This document shows, piece by piece, positions 62,101 to 64,000 of a DNA stretch of 64,000 nucleotides. Made by a program: the position numbers and the translations under genes. The notes below the pieces were generated by a model that saw only the letters and a program-made list of their open reading frames with translations, searched no databases and had not been told where the DNA came from. Each line of letters starts with the position of its first letter. Position 1 is the stretch's first letter. The stretch covers positions 2,553,001-2,617,000 of the forward strand of contig NC_092578.1 in NCBI RefSeq assembly GCF_037975245.1, given 5' to 3'. This stretch comes from Apostichopus japonicus. Taxonomy: Eukaryota; Echinodermata; Holothuroidea; Aspidochirotida; Stichopodidae.

Positions 62101-64000
62101 TTATTAGTCAGCCATCTGTCGTCATTCCTTCTTCGTCGCTCAGTCATCATTTAGTCACTGCTTAGTTATTAGTCAGCCATCTGTCGTCATTCCTACATCG
62201 TCGCTCAGTCATCATGTAGTCAGGCTGCTTAGTTATTAGTCAGTCAATGCTCAGTCGATTCTTAGTCATCGATCACACTTTATTCACGCAACTTCCGAGT
62301 GATTATTTCATCGTGAGTTTATATCTTCTTTTTTTTGCAGTTGGCAACATACTGACATTTCAACGAATCATGTACCTGTGTGTGTTCTTTAGTTTCTTCG
62401 GACCATTAGTGATAGCGATAGGTACGATGGGAAAGGACGTGCTCCGGTTCTGCCTTATCTCTGCGCTGACTTTTGCGTCCTTTGCTATTGGCTTCACGCA
62501 GCTCTATGCGCCATACACTAATGTGCTGCAAAACTGTGATGAGCTGGGCGCTGATCCACGATACTGCGTTGAAGGAGATAATCCTTTCAACAGGTACGGT
62601 ATGTTACGACAGAGGAACTGCACAGCATAAAGTTTCTTGGGTTTTTTTTTTGTTTTTTTTAATAATTTTTTATTTTTTTTACAACAAACACGTTTTGCAA
62701 CATTTACTTACGACATTTTCCATCGAGATTTGAAAGAACGTTCACCGTACGTTTTAGTTTTAATTGTAGGTGGCTTTAGGAGAATAGCACTGTTAGATCT
62801 GAGTGAGCGAGTTGGAAATTGTATGGTGAGTAAGTTGGAAATATTGTTTGGGGGCAAAACCATGGACGGCTTCGTAAGTGAGGATGAGAAGTTTGTATTT
62901 AATTCTTTCAGAAACAGGAGGCCAGTGAAGTTGGTGGAGAATAGGTTTAATTTAATGCGGGATCTGTTTCTGTGAGTGTAATTAATCTGGTGACGATATT
63001 TTTGAATGCACTGAAGCTTAGAGATTTGGTTTAAGCAGGAAGACCAAATAAAAGGCTGTTTTAGCAGGCAAGTCTGGATGATACCAAAGCATATGTCTCA
63101 GTCGACTTTTCATCAAGATATTTGCGAAATTGGCTAATTTTCCTGATAGCGTACGATGCAGAGCGGCAGATATTATTTACATGAGGCACCAATGTGAGTT
63201 TATCATAAAAAATAACACCCAGATCTTTAACAGAGGAACGGGAGATATATAAGAATCACTGATCTTTAATGGAAGTTACAGGGGTGACATTACAGATCCG
63301 TGACGAACATGCATCAGTTCGGTTTTGTTGTCGTTGAGAATTAGTTTGTTGTTTACACACCAGGTTTTTACAACAAAGACCGTAACCTTAGCAACATAAT
63401 ACATTGAAACAACTGTTCTATAAATTTTTGTTTTTCTCCGTCACGTAGCCTGGCTACTTAAACATATTAGTACGGCATAGCCTCACGGCGGTTAGTTATA
63501 GTCAAGCATACGAATGGAACTTTTCGGTTTTATTCACACAGATCATCCCAGCCGGGCCTCCACTCCCCCCCACCCCCCCCCCCCCCAAATCCATGATCAG
63601 TCGTTATTGCAGCTACTATGTTACTTAAGTTACTTAAAGTATATAGGGTCTATTTCACCGAAAATCTTCGATGAAGACGGAATGTATTTTGTTTCGGTGA
63701 GTTTTTTTTTATTGGGGGGGGGGGGAGGGTGGGGCATGGAGGCTGAAAAAAAGGCTATAGGCGGGCCAATTCATATGTATACACAAAAAAATAAATAAAT
63801 TTAAATTCGGTATAAGTTGAAGTATGTGTTTCAACTTCAAGATCAAATTTTACATGTATGACATTTGTGTAATTTGTAAGGTAATACATTTATAATTTAT
63901 AATTTTTTTATTTTTTTTATTTTCAGTTGGGGCGGTTCAATGTACGCGTTGTTTTGGTCTATCTTGGGTGATGCTGGGTTTCAAAACAGCAAGTTTCCTA
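49830..64000 (+). CDS. TRPC-like cation channel, gene B (3' end beyond window)
   Basis: Twelve exons: 49830-49977, 53408-53526, 53774-53887, 55229-55440, 55818-56049, 57953-58143, 58706-58905, 60480-60619, 60781-60845, 61414-61532, 62341-62593, 63927-64000 (cut by the window); at least 622 aa. Exon 1 starts [13 protein letters not shown] and is Lys/Ser-rich. Ankyrin-like residues follow ([34 protein letters not shown]), then the TRPC linker ([16 protein letters not shown]), S1-S4, S5 ([17 protein letters not shown]) and the pore [11 protein letters not shown] at 605-615. Every shared intron has the same phase as in gene A, and exons 2, 3, 5 and 8 have identical lengths (119, 114, 232, 140). 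S6, TRP box and C-terminus lie past 64000. Intron 1 (3.4 kb) holds nested transposons. Expected role: plasma-membrane Ca2+/Na+ channel downstream of PLC. All splice signals and the frame are intact, so this copy is probably functional. Confidence 0.85.
50065..50128. repeat. (TA)n tract, target of a hAT insertion
   Basis: Interrupted TA repeat that continues at 52941 on the far side of the element at 50129-52940. Confidence 0.9.
50369..52573. mobile_element. Composite non-autonomous DNA transposon, copy 2
   Basis: Same element as 9754-11879, same orientation, 2205 bp, flanked by the 5-bp repeat GTTTA (50364-50368 and 52574-52578). The terminal inverted repeats match at 15 of 16 positions (CAGGTGCGTATCCAGG and, inverted, CAGGCGCGTATCCAGG). 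The 79 extra bases versus copy 1 are accounted for by an additional hairpin module in tandem (about 50995-51075). Confidence 0.88.
51505..51883. mobile_element. Nested hAT-type MITE inside composite copy 2
   Basis: Ends CAGTGGCGGAGC and GCTCCGCCACTG with flanking CCGCCGCG on both sides, at the same position as in copy 1. It is third-level nesting: MITE in composite in hAT element. Confidence 0.85.
54182..54434. mobile_element. Short hAT-type MITE with hairpin module
   Basis: A 253-bp element starts CAGGCGCGTAGCCAAGGGG and ends CGCTACAACCCTG. The flanks are ACCAACGC (54174-54181) and ACCAACAC (54435-54442), an 8-bp duplication with one mismatch. The interior matches part of the composite element (about 10230-10455), including the hairpin module. 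It sits in intron 3 of TRPC gene B. Confidence 0.78.
56080..57230. repeat. GTCTGAC/GTCAGAC palindromic minisatellite in TRPC-B intron 5
   Basis: About 1.15 kb in which GTCTGAC and its reverse complement GTCAGAC alternate every 9-10 bases, separated by short variable words (AGCACAA, GATGCAG, GGTACA). Longer units of about 120-150 bp also repeat (the string GTCTAACAGTGCTAGTCAGA recurs several times). Two open frames of 65-69 aa across it are artefacts. Confidence 0.92.
57518..57909. mobile_element. TTAA-flanked MITE, uninterrupted copy
   Basis: About 392 bp with AAAGCATTGAAGACTCGC at left and GCGAGTCTTCAATCCCTTTAA at right. It is the inverse of the copy at 15323-15950 without the SINE. Its right end lies 43 bp before exon 6 of gene B, so it may supply part of the branch-point region. 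Confidence 0.78.
59077..59165. repeat. (TA)n microsatellite
   Basis: Uninterrupted TA tract in intron 7 of TRPC gene B. Confidence 0.95.
59600..60045. repeat. GATATC/GAATTC-rich palindromic tract
   Basis: About twelve GATATC hexamers (AGATATCTT, GATATCGAAA and the like), plus GAATTC and CTAGA words, occur in about 440 bp in intron 7 of gene B. The stretch reads as a degenerate repeat of short palindromes. Confidence 0.75.
61600..62270. repeat. TAGTCA/CAGTCA minisatellite in TRPC-B intron 10
   Basis: Words TTAGTCA and CAGTCA recur roughly every 10-15 bases throughout. From about 61950 a longer unit of about 75 bp (CTTAGTTATTAGTCAGCCAT, then CTGTCGTCATTCC) repeats about four times. The intron ends at the exon 11 acceptor at 62340. 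Confidence 0.9.
62757..62971 (+). other. Unidentified coding-like fragment in TRPC-B intron 11
   Basis: A frame reads [20 protein letters not shown], then [40 protein letters not shown] and NLMRDLFL, then stops. Composition and acidic/basic patterning look protein-like, but I do not recognise a family. It directly precedes an antisense LINE fragment, so it may derive from a transposable element. Confidence 0.35.
63050..63380 (-). pseudogene. Degenerate LINE reverse-transcriptase fragment
   Basis: The minus strand reads [19 protein letters not shown], then [20 protein letters not shown], then [20 protein letters not shown] and YALVSSRL. These are the conserved (N)KLxLNxxKTE, LGVxxDxxLxxxxH and IxxxRxYL blocks after the RT domain of CR1/L2-type LINEs. 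Frame breaks between the blocks show it is dead. Confidence 0.78.

Overview
The window is animal nuclear DNA: AT-rich, with short exons, long introns and many repeats. It carries parts or all of six protein-coding genes. None of it looks bacterial or viral. The gene content (METTL18, SARNP, an SLC16-type transporter, GTPBP10, TRPC-type channels), the degenerate LINE fragments and the dense hAT-like MITEs suggest a marine invertebrate, perhaps an echinoderm or another deuterostome. The species is an inference with low confidence. Exons were placed by hand from protein similarity, GT/AG (one GC/AG) splice sites and codon phase. No search was run.

Layout. 1-1071 (-): first two exons of METTL18. 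1072-1318: short shared promoter. 1319-6788 (+): complete SARNP, 9 exons, 237 aa. 7223-17361 (-): SLC16/monocarboxylate-transporter-like gene, at least 4 exons, with one junction whose codon phase does not match; its introns hold a 2.1 kb composite transposon, a hAT MITE and a TTAA-type MITE interrupted by a tRNA-derived SINE. 17362-20916: no recognisable gene. 20917-31090 (-): GTPBP10 (Obg-family GTPase), start and stop found, 8 exons, but the exon for the G3 region was not found. 31091-35273: transposon remnants and simple repeats. 35274-46088 (+): TRPC-like channel gene A, 17 exons, about 945 aa. 46089-49829: a 29-bp minisatellite and no clear gene. 49830-64000 (+): TRPC-like channel gene B, 12 exons, cut off by the window end inside the pore exon.

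Genes A and B are a tandem duplicate pair. Intron phases agree at every shared junction and five of the compared exons have identical lengths. Both carry a short ankyrin region, six TM segments and a pore with the LFW motif followed by Gly-Asp, where known TRPC channels have other residues. The transposable elements are unusually legible: several hAT-type elements have intact 8-bp target duplications, and two copies of one composite element have 5-bp duplications. One copy sits inside another hAT, and a shared hairpin cassette of about 100 bp recurs in elements with different ends.
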